From NCBI RefSeq assembly GCF_000165485.1, contig NC_014623.1, positions 6,776,893-6,840,892 of the forward strand: a stretch of DNA of 64,000 nucleotides, written 5' to 3'. Made by a program: the position numbers and the translations under genes. The DNA is from Stigmatella aurantiaca DW4/3-1 (GTDB taxonomy: Bacteria; Myxococcota; Myxococcia; Myxococcales; Myxococcaceae). Below are positions 19,913 to 29,058 of the stretch, one piece after another (the stretch's first letter is position 1; the number at the start of each line of letters is the position of its first letter). The notes under the pieces were generated by a model. It was not told the origin of the DNA. It worked only from the letters and a program-made list of their open reading frames with translations, and did no database searches.

Positions 19913-21359
19913 CGGCCTCGGTGGCCTCGCGCTCGCGCTGCCGGGAGGTCCGGTAGATGCGCAGAAACAACGTGAGCGCGAACCACACGCCGATCACCGC
20001 AATCGTGTAGGCCATCTCGGTGGGCCACACGATGGCAATCGCGGCAATCGCCAGCAGGATGAGCGCCAGCCCCAGCATGATGCTGCTCTCCACGGCGCCC
20101 AACGTCCGGGTGCTGGCCGCGGCGGCGGCCCCCACGGCGTTGGCGAAGCGGACCGCTCCCAGAGGCGGGCGGGAGCCCCGCGGGGCGCGCATACGCCGGG
20201 GCCGCAAGGGCTTCACCCGCCTGTGGGCCGTGAGGGTGATCTCGGTGCTGTTCGAGAGGTCCGCCGCGTAGATCTCCTCCATCTTCCGCGCCACCCGCTC
20301 GTCATCAATGGCCGCATCCAGCTCATAGTTGCCGACGAAGCTGGCGAGGTTCAGGTTCGAGGAGCCGATGCGGGCCCACCGCCCATCCGCGACGGCGGTC
20401 TTGGCGTGAATCATGATGCCATTCCACTCGAACACCCGGACACCTGCCTCCAGCAAGGGGCGGTACCCTGCCCGCGAGAAGGGGCTGATGAGCGGGAGGT
20501 CCGTCGTGCTCGGCACCAGCAACCGCACGTCGACCCCATCCCGGGCGGCCGCACGCAGCGCCTGGACATAGGGCGCGAAGCCCACGAAATAGGCATCCGT
20601 GAGCCAGAGCGTCCGGCGGGCCGCGGCGGCGATGATCTGGTCCATCCGGAACAACCCCGTGGAGTTCGGCGCATCCGCCACGATGCGCAGGGAGACCCCT
20701 CCCGCCAGGGGAATGGCGCTGGGCTCCGACAACAGCTCCGGGGACAAGGCCGTCCCGGTCTCCCGCCACACTTGAGCGAACGCGCGCTCCAGGTACGCGA
20801 TGGCGGGGCCTCGGACCTCGAGCCCCGTGTCGCGCCAGGCGGACAGCGGACGAGCCGGATCTCCCAACCAGCGCTTGCTGACGCACAGCCCCGTCACGAA
20901 GCCAATGCGCCCATCGACCGAGATCATCTTGCGATGATCGCGGCTCAACCACCCCAACGGGCTGGAGAGCCGCGGAGGGTTGAAACAGCGCACCTCCACA
21001 CCTGCTGCCTCGAGCGCTCTCCAGAATTGATTCGAGGCGCCGCCCAGCGAGCCCAGCCAGTCACGAATGAGCCTCACCTTCACGCCCGCGCGTGCGCGCT
21101 CCGACAGGGCTTTCGCGAAGGACTGCCCGACCTCGTCGTCCTCGATGATGTAGTTCTCGAAGAGAACCGACCGCTCGGCGCCGCGAATGGCCTCGAGCCA
21201 GGCGGAATAGTTCTCCTCGCCATCCAGCAGCACGCGCACCGCGTTGCCCGAGATGAGCGGTGCCCCCGAGGCCCGGGAGAAAGCCTGCTCGGCGATGTCG
21301 TGGATGAGCCCCCGGGGAGAAGGCAGACCCAACTCCGGCTCGTTACGCAATGACGCCAT
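19890..21359 (-). CDS. Phospholipase-D family protein (cardiolipin-synthase-like) with C-terminal membrane helices
   Basis: The 489-residue product has two HKD motifs: H142/K144/D149 in DHRKMISVDG and H318/K320/D325 in IHAKTAVADG, each followed by the G-x-x-N/S type residues. Cardiolipin synthases of this superfamily join phosphatidylglycerols at the inner membrane. Unlike the classic enzyme, where membrane helices lie at the N terminus, here two hydrophobic segments lie at the C terminus (about residues 410-455). The start MASLRNEPELG gives a normal domain onset. The substrate is unproven. Confidence 0.82.
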   Translation of the reverse strand: MASLRNEPELGLPSPRGLIHDIAEQAFSRASGAPLISGNAVRVLLDGEENYSAWLEAIRGAERSVLFENYIIEDDEVGQSFAKALSERARAGVKVRLIRDWLGSLGGASNQFWRALEAAGVEVRCFNPPRLSSPLGWLSRDHRKMISVDGRIGFVTGLCVSKRWLGDPARPLSAWRDTGLEVRGPAIAYLERAFAQVWRETGTALSPELLSEPSAIPLAGGVSLRIVADAPNSTGLFRMDQIIAAAARRTLWLTDAYFVGFAPYVQALRAAARDGVDVRLLVPSTTDLPLISPFSRAGYRPLLEAGVRVFEWNGIMIHAKTAVADGRWARIGSSNLNLASFVGNYELDAAIDDERVARKMEEIYAADLSNSTEITLTAHRRVKPLRPRRMRAPRGSRPPLGAVRFANAVGAAAAASTRTLGAVESSIMLGLALILLAIAAIAIVWPTEMAYTIAVIGVWFALTLFLRIYRTSRQREREATEAARSAPPE

Positions 21360-21431
21360 GCTCCTGTCCCGGAGTGGCCACGGGCGGCCACCGCCGGGAG
21401 GGTACAGCCCGCCGCGAACACAAGCCAACCG

Positions 21432-21983
21432 TCAGTCGATCGACAACCCCACGAGCGCGGACGTCCGTGCCAGTCCGCCCACGGCCAGACAACTGCTCAA
21501 CATGTCCGGGGTGGAGTAGGCCCACGCCTGGGTGGCCAACGTGCCCTTGAACCGCCCTTCCACGACCGGGCCCCTGAACGTCACGACGGTGGTCGTTCCC
21601 CGGGTCTCCGTCCCCTCATAGACGAGGGTCAGCAGCGACGTCTCCCCGTTGTCCCAGGTCAGCGTGAGCTGTTGGGGCACGTGGGTCGACGCCGTGCCGC
21701 AGGTCGCCCCCAGGAACGGATCCACGGAAGAAGCCGTGGCCGAGATCCGCACCATGCTGCGGCGCGCCCAGCAAGTCCCGTAATGGATGACGGTGGCGGC
21801 ACTGGCATCCTGCGGCGTGCCCGTGAGCGCGGGCGTGAAGCTCATCTGGCCCATGCCCATGGGACACGCCAGCAAGGATCCCCCCGCATGCGCCGCGGTA
21901 CTCCCGGCCAGAACGAAGGCCACCAGCATGCCAGCCCCCCTGCTTCGCAGAGAGGGGGAATAGCCCATGGAACTTGTCTTCAT
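21432..21983 (-). CDS. Secreted protein of unknown function
   Basis: The 183-residue product has a signal peptide (GMLVAFVLAGSTAAHAG). The mature protein contains two pairs of spaced cysteines (LLACPMG, YGTCWAR, GATCGT, LSSCLAV), suggesting disulfides, and beta-rich sequence including LTLTWDNGETSLLTLVYEGT. No known family is recognised. Its leader, with AGGAGCG before the ATG, resembles the leader of the next gene on this strand at 22464, so the two may share ancestry or regulation. Confidence 0.65.
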   Translation of the reverse strand: MKTSSMGYSPSLRSRGAGMLVAFVLAGSTAAHAGGSLLACPMGMGQMSFTPALTGTPQDASAATVIHYGTCWARRSMVRISATASSVDPFLGATCGTASTHVPQQLTLTWDNGETSLLTLVYEGTETRGTTTVVTFRGPVVEGRFKGTLATQAWAYSTPDMLSSCLAVGGLARTSALVGLSID

Positions 21984-22128
21984 TGTCGAGCGCTCCTGGC
22001 GGACGTCCGGAGCCCCGATGAAGGGGGCTGCACGCCTCGCCACGCATTGAATGCGTGTTGAGCGCTCGCGCGGCAACACAGGCCCGGGTGCGCACGGGAT
22101 GTCCGCGGCGCGATACGCAAGTCCGCCC

Positions 22129-22178
22129 CTCACTCAGTGCCCGGCGGCCCCCCCCTTCACCGCCGGGCACTGAGTGAG
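22129..22178 (-). terminator. Strong 19-bp hairpin, terminator-like
   Basis: The arms at 22129-22147 and 22160-22178 are perfectly complementary over 19 bp (CTCACTCAGTGCCCGGCGG and its inverse) around a 12-base loop. It lies downstream of the minus-strand gene ending at 22249 and upstream of the one starting at 21983. No T-run follows, so factor-independent termination is uncertain. Confidence 0.55.
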
Positions 22179-22248
22179 CCGGATCCCCAGGAGCGCACCT
22201 CCCGCGGGAGAATGCGCTCTGGCCCGGACCCGGTTGGGCATGACCCGC

Positions 22249-22464
22249 TTACGGAAACAACGGCGGCAGCGGCAAGGGCAGCGGCAAAGGCAACGGCAGG
22301 GGCAGCGGCAAGGGCAATGGCAGGGACAGCGGCGGCAGGAAATCGGCTTGTGCCGAGGTGCTCCCCTCCACGGCGGCCCCACTCGCCCACGTCGCGAGGA
22401 CGACCCATGCGCCCATGAGCGTGCCCCGCAGGAACCGCGCGTTCAGCATGTGGCACTTGTTCAT
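22249..22464 (-). CDS. Small secreted protein with Leu-Pro dipeptide repeat tail
   Basis: The 71-residue product has a signal peptide (LMGAWVVLATWASGAAVEG) and a C-terminal run of about eleven Leu-Pro pairs ending in FP. The repeat DNA is a purine-rich GGCAGCGGCAAG-like array with silent variation, so the dipeptide appears to be kept by selection or recent expansion. The start is supported by AGGAGCG nine bases upstream, shared with the gene at 21983. It is divergent from another small secreted repeat protein. Function is unknown. Confidence 0.55.
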   Translation of the reverse strand: MNKCHMLNARFLRGTLMGAWVVLATWASGAAVEGSTSAQADFLPPLSLPLPLPLPLPLPLPLPLPLPPLFP

Positions 22465-22798
22465 TGTGTACGCTCCTAGACGGATGTCTGGTGATTGCGT
22501 GATGACTCGAGGGTGAGCCCAAGCAGCCGCAGCAACCCCCCCGGCGCAACCCTCGATGGACGTATTGAAATCAAAGATAGCTCTGAAATCCACGGCACTC
22601 CGGTACACCCAGAATGTCTCTTTTAGAGGGGAGACGCCGTGCCGACCCTGGGAACAGGACGGGGCCAGCCGACCGGCCGGCTGGGCCTGAGCAGGCAGGC
22701 ATCAACCTCGAAGACGCGCCGCCGCTCCCCGGAGAGGTGCGTCACCCTCATATCTGACCTGATCTGCGTCGCCCCCTTCGCGGGACGGAGGAATCGGC
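22465..22798. other. Divergent intergenic region
   Basis: This 334-bp gap separates two divergent genes for small secreted repeat proteins and must hold both promoters. A relatively AT-rich patch near 22565-22590 is the only compositional landmark. No convincing gene or repeat was seen. Confidence 0.4.
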
Positions 22799-23119
22799 AT
22801 GAGAACGACACTCTTGGCCACATCGGCAGCCGCGATGGTTTGGGGAATTGCCGGGATCGCAGGTGCGCAGCAGAGCAGCACGCCCCTCCAGCAACCCATG
22901 GCGGGCAGCTACAGCCTCCAGCAACCCATGGCGGGCAGCTACAGCCTCCAGCAACCCATGGCGGGCAGTTACAGCCTCCAGCAACCCATGGCGGGCAGTT
23001 ACAGCCTCCAGCAGCCGCCCGCCTTCAGCTATTATCTTCCTTCACCGCCCTTCTTAAGTCCGCTCCTCCAGCAGCCAGCGGCAAACAGCACCTCCGTCAA
23101 CCAGACACCCAATCCGTAG
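22799..23119 (+). CDS. Small secreted protein with four identical 10-residue repeats
   Basis: The 106-residue product has a signal peptide (LLATSAAAMVWGIAGIAGAQ) and then four tandem QQPMAGSYSL units, a QQPPAFSYYLPSPPF variant and a polar tail with VNQTPNP. The Gln/Pro/Tyr-rich mature part is low complexity and probably disordered or adhesive. A GGAGGAATC ribosome site precedes the ATG. It is divergent from the Leu-Pro repeat protein and 60 bp upstream of a large acyl-CoA-synthetase-like gene. Function is unknown. Confidence 0.6.
   Translation: MRTTLLATSAAAMVWGIAGIAGAQQSSTPLQQPMAGSYSLQQPMAGSYSLQQPMAGSYSLQQPMAGSYSLQQPPAFSYYLPSPPFLSPLLQQPAANSTSVNQTPNP
22889..23008 (+). repeat. Four 30-bp tandem repeats inside the secreted protein gene
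   Basis: Units begin at 22889, 22919, 22949 and 22979 with CAGCAACCCATGGCGGGCAG. Only a C/T change in the Gly-Ser boundary separates units 1-2 from 3-4. The period is in frame (10 codons), so copy-number change would alter protein length without frameshift. Confidence 0.9.
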
Positions 23120-23179
23120 CAGCCCCCTTCCCAGCAGCGAGGGCGACCGCATCCCACAGCCTCGTGGTACAGCAGTGCC

Positions 23180-25915
23180 ATGTCTGTCCGCCCGCCCCTG
23201 GATCCTGCCTACGACCTGCTGCACCAGCAGGCACGTCACCCGCTGGATGCCCTCTTCGCGCCGCGCAGCGTGGCCGTCATTGGCGCCAGCGAGCGCCAAG
23301 GCAGTGTGGGACGAACCCTGCTGTGGAACCTCATCAGCAATCCCTTCGGCGGGACCGTTTACCCCGTCAATCCGAAGCGGACGAATGTCCTCGGCATCCG
23401 GACCTGGCCATCCATCTCGGCCATCCCGGAGCCCGTGGACCTGGCCGTCATCGTCACCCCCGCCCCCACGGTGCCGGGCGTCATCCAGGAGTGCGTCGCG
23501 GCCGGGGTCAAGGGCGCCATCATCATCTCCGCCGGCTTCAAGGAGACAGGCGAGGAGGGCGCGCGGCTGGAGCAGGAAGTTCTGCGCGAAGCCCGGAAGG
23601 GGCGCATGCGCATCATCGGTCCCAACTGCCTGGGACTGATGCGGCCGACCACCGGACTCAACGCCACCTTCGCGGGCGCCATGGCCCGCCCTGGCAACGT
23701 GGCCTTCATCAGCCAGAGCGGCGCCCTGCTGACAGCCATCCTGGACTGGAGCCAGCGCGAGACGGTGGGCTTCAGCGCCTTCGTCTCCCTGGGCTCCATG
23801 CTGGACGTGGGCTGGGGAGACCTCATCGACTACCTGGGCAATGACCCCCGCACGCGCAGCATCCTGCTCTACATGGAGTCCATCGGCGACGCGCGTGCAT
23901 TCCTCTCGGCGGCCCGCGAGGTGGCGCTCCAGAAACCCATCATCGTCATCAAGGCGGGGCGGACCGAACAAGCGGCGAAGGCAGCCGCCTCCCACACGGG
24001 GACGCTCGCGGGCAGCGATGAGGTGCTGACCGCCGCCTTCCGCCGCGCGGGCGTGCTGCGGGTGGACAGCATCGCGGACCTCTTCTACATGGCCGAGGTG
24101 CTGGCCAAGCAGCCTCGCCCCGAGGGACGGCGGCTCACGCTGGTCACGAACGCAGGAGGTCCGGGGGTGCTGGCCACGGACGCGCTGGTCTCCGGAGGGG
24201 GTGAGCTGGCGAAGCCCTCGGACAAGACCCTCGCGGCGCTCAACAGCTTCCTGCCGCCCCAGTGGAGCCACGGCAATCCGGTGGACATCCTGGGAGACGC
24301 GGATCCCGAGCGGTACGCGAAGGCACTGGAGGCCGCGGGCGCGGACGAGAACAGCGATGGGTTGCTCGTGATCCTCACCCCACAGGACATGACGGAGCCC
24401 ACCCAGACGGCGGATCGGCTCAAGCCCTACGCCCGTCTGGGCAAGCCCGTGCTGGCGAGTTGGATGGGCGGCTCGGAAGTCGCCGCGGGGGAGCGCATCC
24501 TCAACGATGCGGGCATCCCCACGTTCGGCTATCCCGACACGGCCGCCCGCATCTTCAATTACATGTGGCGCTACAGTTACTACCTGAGCGCCCTGTACGA
24601 GACGCCCACCTTGGCGGAGGAGTCCACCGGCAACGCGCGGGAGCAGGCCCGGGCCCTCATCGACGCCGCGCGGTCGGAAGGGCGGACGCTGCTCACGGAG
24701 TACGAGTCCAAGCAGTTGCTGGCGGCATATGGCATCGCCACGGTGGAGACACGGCTGGCGGCCACGGAGGACGAGGCAGTGTCCCAGGCAGAGGCCCTGG
24801 GATATCCGGTGGTGGTGAAACTCCACTCCCGGACCATCTCCCACAAGACGGACGTGGGCGGCGTCCGGCTGAACCTGGCGAGCGCCTCCCAGGTGCGCGA
24901 GGCCTTCTCGGGCATCCAGCGGACACTGCATGGGCTGGGGCAAGCCGACGCCTTCCATGGCGTGACCGTGCAGCCCATGGTCCGGCTGGACGGCTACGAG
25001 CTCATCGTCGGCAGCAGCCTGGATGCGCAGTTCGGCCCGGTGCTGCTCTTCGGGGCCGGCGGCATCCTCGTCGAGGTGTTCCAGGACCGTGCGCTGGGCC
25101 TGCCCCCTTTGAACACCACCCTGGCCCGGCGGCTGATGGAGCGCACGCGCATCTACAAGGCGCTGCAAGGCGTCCGAGGACGGCCCCCGGTGGACCTGGC
25201 GGCGCTGGAGAAGTTGCTGGTCCGCTTCAGCAAGCTGGTGGTGGAACAGCGCCTCATCCAGGAGGTGGACATCAACCCCTTGCTCGCCTCGGCCGAGCGG
25301 CTGCTCGCGCTGGACGCACGGGTGGTGCTGCACGAGCCGGGGGTGCCAGAGTCCTCGCTTCCCCCGCTGGCCATCCACCCCTACCCCTACCAATACGAGG
25401 GGCGGCTGCGCACGAAGGATGGAGCGGAGCTGATCGTCCGGCCCATCCGCCCCGAGGATGAGCCCAAGATGGAGGCCTTCCACCACGCCCTGTCCGAGCA
25501 GAGCGTCTTCATGCGCTACGCGGGGATGATGCGGCTGGACCAGCGCGTGGCCCACGAGCGGCTGGCCCGCATCTGCTTCATCGACTACGCGCGGGAGATG
25601 GCCCTGCTGGCCGTGAACCCCACGCCCGAAGGGGGCGAAATCGTCGGGGTGGGCCGGCTGACGCGCCTGCCAGGCACCGGGGACGGGGAGTTCGCCATGC
25701 TCATCAGCGACCGGATGCAGTACCAGGGGCTGGGAACGGAGATACTCCAGCGGCTCGTGGCCATCGGCCGTGAGTGGGGGCTGGAGCGCATCGTCGCGGA
25801 CATCCTGTCGCGCAACACCCCGATGCAGCGCGTCTGCCGGAAGCTGGGCTTCGACATCATCGCCGATCCAGACCCCACCGAAGAGATGGTCCGGGCGGTG
25901 AAAGTCCTGGTTTAA
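23180..25915 (+). CDS. Bifunctional acyl-CoA-synthetase-like/GNAT protein (PatZ-type lysine acetyltransferase)
   Basis: The 911-residue product has the layout of PatZ/YfiQ proteins: a CoA-binding Rossmann domain ([15 protein letters not shown]), succinyl-CoA-synthetase-like domains with [14 protein letters not shown] and [12 protein letters not shown], an ATP-grasp segment ([22 protein letters not shown]) and a C-terminal GNAT domain beginning at [17 protein letters not shown]. In PatZ-like enzymes the synthetase part is sensory or inactive and the GNAT part acetylates lysines of metabolic enzymes such as acetyl-CoA synthetase. Whether the synthetase half here is active (ADP-forming) cannot be judged. 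Confidence 0.87.
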   Translation: MSVRPPLDPAYDLLHQQARHPLDALFAPRSVAVIGASERQGSVGRTLLWNLISNPFGGTVYPVNPKRTNVLGIRTWPSISAIPEPVDLAVIVTPAPTVPGVIQECVAAGVKGAIIISAGFKETGEEGARLEQEVLREARKGRMRIIGPNCLGLMRPTTGLNATFAGAMARPGNVAFISQSGALLTAILDWSQRETVGFSAFVSLGSMLDVGWGDLIDYLGNDPRTRSILLYMESIGDARAFLSAAREVALQKPIIVIKAGRTEQAAKAAASHTGTLAGSDEVLTAAFRRAGVLRVDSIADLFYMAEVLAKQPRPEGRRLTLVTNAGGPGVLATDALVSGGGELAKPSDKTLAALNSFLPPQWSHGNPVDILGDADPERYAKALEAAGADENSDGLLVILTPQDMTEPTQTADRLKPYARLGKPVLASWMGGSEVAAGERILNDAGIPTFGYPDTAARIFNYMWRYSYYLSALYETPTLAEESTGNAREQARALIDAARSEGRTLLTEYESKQLLAAYGIATVETRLAATEDEAVSQAEALGYPVVVKLHSRTISHKTDVGGVRLNLASASQVREAFSGIQRTLHGLGQADAFHGVTVQPMVRLDGYELIVGSSLDAQFGPVLLFGAGGILVEVFQDRALGLPPLNTTLARRLMERTRIYKALQGVRGRPPVDLAALEKLLVRFSKLVVEQRLIQEVDINPLLASAERLLALDARVVLHEPGVPESSLPPLAIHPYPYQYEGRLRTKDGAELIVRPIRPEDEPKMEAFHHALSEQSVFMRYAGMMRLDQRVAHERLARICFIDYAREMALLAVNPTPEGGEIVGVGRLTRLPGTGDGEFAMLISDRMQYQGLGTEILQRLVAIGREWGLERIVADILSRNTPMQRVCRKLGFDIIADPDPTEEMVRAVKVLV

Positions 25916-25987
25916 CGTGAATTGAATAGGCCGGGCCCCCCCACGTCCCAGCCTCTATCCCTCTGACCTACGAATGGAGGCACTCAT

Positions 25988-26320
25988 ATGCGTTCCCTGC
26001 TGATGGTCCTACCCCTGGCGCTCTTCTCCCTCCCAGAGGTGGGACATGCCGCCTCGCTCCGGTGCGGGAGCAACCTCGTCTCGGACGGTGCCTCCCGGAA
26101 CGAGGTGCTCGCCAAGTGTGGCGAACCCTCGGACAAGGCCGTCCGCAGCGTGGCCCAGGAGACGAAGCGGCAGACCGGCGAGGGCGAGTCCACGAAGGAG
26201 GTCGTCCACAAGACCTTCGAGGATTGGACGTACAACTTTGGCACCCACCGGCTGATGCAGGTGGTGACGTTCGAGGATGGCAAGCTCGTCGACGTCCAGA
26301 GCACCCGCCACGGCTATTAG
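25988..26320 (+). CDS. DUF2845 secreted small protein
   Basis: The 110-residue product has a signal peptide (LLMVLPLALFSLPEVGHA) followed by LRCGSNLVSDGASRNEVLAKCGEP, the DUF2845 start with two conserved cysteines likely joined by a disulfide, and a beta-rich end (DWTYNFG, LMQVVTFEDGKLVDV). The periplasmic family has no known role. Its stop lies about 20 bp before a stranded tRNA/tmRNA 3' end, so it marks the left border of the mobile island or the last core gene. Confidence 0.85.
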   Translation: MRSLLMVLPLALFSLPEVGHAASLRCGSNLVSDGASRNEVLAKCGEPSDKAVRSVAQETKRQTGEGESTKEVVHKTFEDWTYNFGTHRLMQVVTFEDGKLVDVQSTRHGY

Positions 26321-26338
26321 AGGCTTCGCACCGCCCGG

Positions 26339-26364
26339 CGCGGGTTCGATTCCCGCCGCCTCCA
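26339..26364 (+). other. Isolated tRNA/tmRNA 3' end, likely integrase attachment site
   Basis: The T-arm GCGGG-TTCGATT-CCCGC (26340-26356) is followed by an acceptor 3' strand CGCCTCC (26357-26363) and discriminator A, without any matching 5' half: the upstream bases are the DUF2845 gene. A U at the position pairing with G3 fits Ala-charged RNAs, including tmRNA. The tyrosine integrase stop is 17 bp away. This is the expected form of an att copy left by insertion into the 3' end of such a gene. Orientation leaves open whether the element lies left or right of it. Confidence 0.65.
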
Positions 26365-26380
26365 CATTTTTACTACGTCT

Positions 26381-27601
26381 TTACGGATGGTTAGCGACTT
26401 CCTCCATCCGTGTTGCACGTATGTCGCACGCGGGCGCAGAGGGCCGGTCGAGCACCCCGACCGCCTCTCTGCGCGTGTCCGGGCTCAGGTGGGCGTACCG
26501 CTCGGTCATTTCGATGGTGACGTGTCCCATCAACTCCTGGATCACCTTGAGCGGAATGCCCCGCATCGCAAGGTGGCTGGCATAGGTGTGGCGGAGGTCG
26601 TGCCACCCGATCCGACCCTCCTCGCGGCTGATGCCCGCCCGATGGAGGGCGCGGCGAAGCGGCTGCGCCATCTTGCCCGCCGTGAGCGGCTGGCCGTCCT
26701 CCTGGCAGAACACGAAGCGGCCCCGCAGGTGACGGTGGGCCTTGAGGGCATCCACCGCCGAGGCGGGAAGGTCTACAGTTCGCTCCCGTCCGCCCTTGGG
26801 CAAGTCCGTCACGCCGCGCCAGACGGTGCGCCGCACGTTGAGCCTGCCCTGGGTCAAGTCGAGGTCGCTCCACTGAAGCCCGATCAGCTCTCCCTGACGC
26901 AGCCCCGTTTTGAGCGCCACGAGCAGCAACGTCCGCCATTCCGGCTCGGCCGCGTCGATCAACCGCTCGGCTTCCCCAAAGGTGAGGAAATCGAAGGTGG
27001 GCTTGGGGAGCTTGCCGAAGAGCCTCACGCGCGGAGCCTGCGGGATGACCCGCTGTTCCTCCGCAAGAGCCAGCAGCTTGCTCAACGCTGACAGGACGTT
27101 GTTGATCGTCTTGAGGCTCAGGGACTTGGGCTCCACATCGCCGCGCTTGAGAAGGGCGGCCTTTGTCGGGGCCTCCTTCCTGGCGCGGGCAGCGGACTTC
27201 TTCTTGCGCATGATGGCTTTGAAGTCCTCGATCTCAGCGGGGCCAATGGCAGACAGCGCCATGTGCCCGAAGAACGGGAGGAGGTGATCCTCCAGGAGTT
27301 GCCGCTTGGTGACGACGCTGGAGTGTTTGTTGTTGTTCTCGCTGTAGGTGAGGAAGCGCGGGGCGAACTGCGCCAACGTGACGCGGTTTTCCTCGCTGCT
27401 GTTCTCCTTTCCGAAGGTCCCATTGAGGAGGGCGGCGCGCAACTCGCGCTCGTACTGCTCGGCCCCCCGGCGCGTCTGCACGGGCGAGAACTTCACGACT
27501 CGCTGTTGCCGTCCGTCCGGGTGGTGAAACATGAAGTCCACTTGCCAAGCCTCCTCGGCCTTCCCTGCCTTGTTCTGCCACTTCCGCAATCTGACGCTCA
27601 T
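26381..27601 (-). CDS. Tyrosine recombinase / site-specific integrase
   Basis: The 406-residue protein has an N-terminal arm-binding part, a core SAM-like domain (VTLAQFAPRFLTYSENN) and a catalytic domain with Arg235 (TGLRQGEL), His334 and Arg337 (HDLRHTY), His360 (LMGH) and nucleophile Tyr369 (ERYAHLSP). All catalytic residues are present, so it may be active. It overlaps the upstream HTH gene by four bases (ATGA), and its 3' end abuts the tRNA/tmRNA 3' fragment. It is probably the enzyme that mobilised the island or part of it. Confidence 0.92.
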   Translation of the reverse strand: MSVRLRKWQNKAGKAEEAWQVDFMFHHPDGRQQRVVKFSPVQTRRGAEQYERELRAALLNGTFGKENSSEENRVTLAQFAPRFLTYSENNNKHSSVVTKRQLLEDHLLPFFGHMALSAIGPAEIEDFKAIMRKKKSAARARKEAPTKAALLKRGDVEPKSLSLKTINNVLSALSKLLALAEEQRVIPQAPRVRLFGKLPKPTFDFLTFGEAERLIDAAEPEWRTLLLVALKTGLRQGELIGLQWSDLDLTQGRLNVRRTVWRGVTDLPKGGRERTVDLPASAVDALKAHRHLRGRFVFCQEDGQPLTAGKMAQPLRRALHRAGISREEGRIGWHDLRHTYASHLAMRGIPLKVIQELMGHVTIEMTERYAHLSPDTRREAVGVLDRPSAPACDIRATRMEEVANHP

Positions 27602-27822
27602 TTCCGACTCCCGAGCGCAGAATCACGGCCCTTACCAGCTGTCCACTCTAGCAGGGCCGCGCGGCGGAGGCGGAGGGTTTTGCCAATGCGAGCCACGCCG
27701 GGAACCTGTTCGAGTCGGATCGCCTCATAGAGCGTCTTTCGATTCACTCGCAGCAAGTCGGCGGCTTCCTCCACCGTGAGAAACTCGGGCACGTTGCCCG
27801 CCGCAAGAGAGGGCCCGTTCAT
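27598..27822 (-). CDS. Excisionase-like helix-turn-helix protein
   Basis: The 74-residue product is a MerR/excisionase-type DNA-binding domain: FLTVEEAADLLRVNRKTLYEAI, then VPGVARIGKTLRLRRAALLEW. The start at 27822 has AGGAGGGG eight bases upstream. It overlaps the integrase start by four bases, which implies translational coupling and a role as recombination directionality factor or integrase regulator. Confidence 0.82.
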   Translation of the reverse strand: MNGPSLAAGNVPEFLTVEEAADLLRVNRKTLYEAIRLEQVPGVARIGKTLRLRRAALLEWTAGKGRDSALGSRK

Positions 27823-28225
27823 GACGGGTGCCCCTCCTGCACTCGTGGAGGGTTCTGTGCCTCGTGTGGCCCCTGCATGGATGAGACGCTCCCGGTGGCC
27901 GAGTGTCTGACGCTGCTCGCCTGTTGGTAGGACTCGCGGCGCCATGCGGTGAGGGGCGAGGAGCCACCCCGCTCGAAGCGGTGCCGCGACCCGAGCGCAT
28001 CCGGGGGGCGGAGGAGAAACGCTGCGCTGCGTGTGCTATTCACGTCAGGCCGCCCCGCGTACCGGGGGGAGCCGTTGTGCCTCACTGCATGGGCAACAGT
28101 GTCTCGCATCCTTCCGAGCACCGGCAGCGCTCCAGGCCGCGATAGGCAGAGCTGGCCAGTGTTGGGCAGGCTTGGACAGGGGCGCGCGCGTCCCGTCCAA
28201 GCGGGAAGCGTGGGCGCCCGTCGTA
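27823..28225. other. Gap between excisionase-like gene and IS630 element
   Basis: This 403-bp stretch has no convincing gene. Open frames in it are short and have compositionally random products. A minus-strand stretch near 28095-28160 reads SRPGALPVLGRMRDTVAHA, which may be residue of an older gene, but no family was recognised. Confidence 0.35.
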
Positions 28226-28255
28226 GTGGACTGTCCGCGAAGTAATTCGACATAG

Positions 28256-28593
28256 TCAGGAGCCATGCCGAGCAACCCACTGTTGCATCCTGGCCCGCGT
28301 CCAGGACCAAGTGAAGGGGTGGGCGTAGAGGCGGTTGTACTCGGGCCAACTGGCGTCGAGGTGGGCGATGAGTTCGGCGCGGCTGGTCCAGTTTCCCCGC
28401 AGGAGGTAGCGCGCCTCGAAGGCGCGCAGCAGTAACTCTGCCTGATCAAGCCAGGAGGCATGGGCCGGAGTGAAGAGGACACGAACACGAGAGTCGTGGC
28501 GGCGTAAGAAGTCCCTCGTCTCCTGAGCGATGTGGCTGGAGCCGTTGTCCCAGATGAGATGGATGCGGCGAGCCTCTCGGTGCTCTCCCAGTA
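28256..28593 (-). pseudogene. IS630 transposase, C-terminal part (cut by IS66)
   Basis: This fragment holds the catalytic DDE end of the transposase: LGEHREARRIHLIWDNGSSH, FTPAHASWLDQAE and a C-terminal WVARHGS. It continues the reading that stops at LPQ on the other side of the IS66 insertion (31193). The break lies at the TTTGAGGC target duplication. Confidence 0.85.
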
Positions 28594-28662
28594 TTTGAGG
28601 CGTAAGCCTCCGCTCCCGCCCATGTCGCGCAGAAGGGAGAGAGTCGCCAGAGTGAGCGGACG

Positions 28663-29058
28663 ATGACGACCAGCGCAGAGACGACAAAGACAGAAGAGCC
28701 AGGGTGGTTGGCAGCGGCCCGACAACCGAGGTGGACGCCGGAAATAGCAGCCGAGGTGGTACGAGCCTGGCAGAAGGAAGGAGGAGCGCAGAGCGCGTTC
28801 ATGCGCAAGCACGGGCTGCCCCGAGAGAGGCTGCGATTCTGGTCGAGGAGGCGCGCAGAGTGGGAGCAGAAAGAGAAACCTGCAATGGGCTTCGTGCCGG
28901 TGGAGGTGACGCCGGAGGCACCGAGTCAAAGGAGGCAGGGAGTTGGGGAGGCGGTAGTGGTGGAAGTGAAGGGAGTGAGGGTGAGGGTGGAGGGGGGAGC
29001 CAGCCAGGAGTTGGTGGAGCGGGTGCTGAGAGCTCTCCAGCGGGTGCAAGGATGCTGA
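28663..29058 (+). CDS. tnpA: IS66 accessory protein TnpA
   Basis: The 131-residue product has a helix-turn-helix region (WTPEIAAEVVRAWQKEGGAQ, FMRKHGLPRERLRFW) characteristic of the IS66 first-frame protein, with a conserved C-terminal VKGVRVRVEGGASQELVERVL. It is required with TnpB and TnpC for transposition in IS66 elements studied. Its end overlaps tnpB by seven bases. Confidence 0.85.
   Translation: MTTSAETTKTEEPGWLAAARQPRWTPEIAAEVVRAWQKEGGAQSAFMRKHGLPRERLRFWSRRRAEWEQKEKPAMGFVPVEVTPEAPSQRRQGVGEAVVVEVKGVRVRVEGGASQELVERVLRALQRVQGC

Noticed and set aside
22889-23008. 30-bp repeats resembling a short CRISPR array
   Set aside because: Units are adjacent without spacers and in frame with a signal-peptide protein, so they are coding tandem repeats.
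23054-25555. 833-codon open frame antisense to the PatZ-like gene
   Set aside because: Shadow of a long GC-rich gene; the sense strand has several clear domains.
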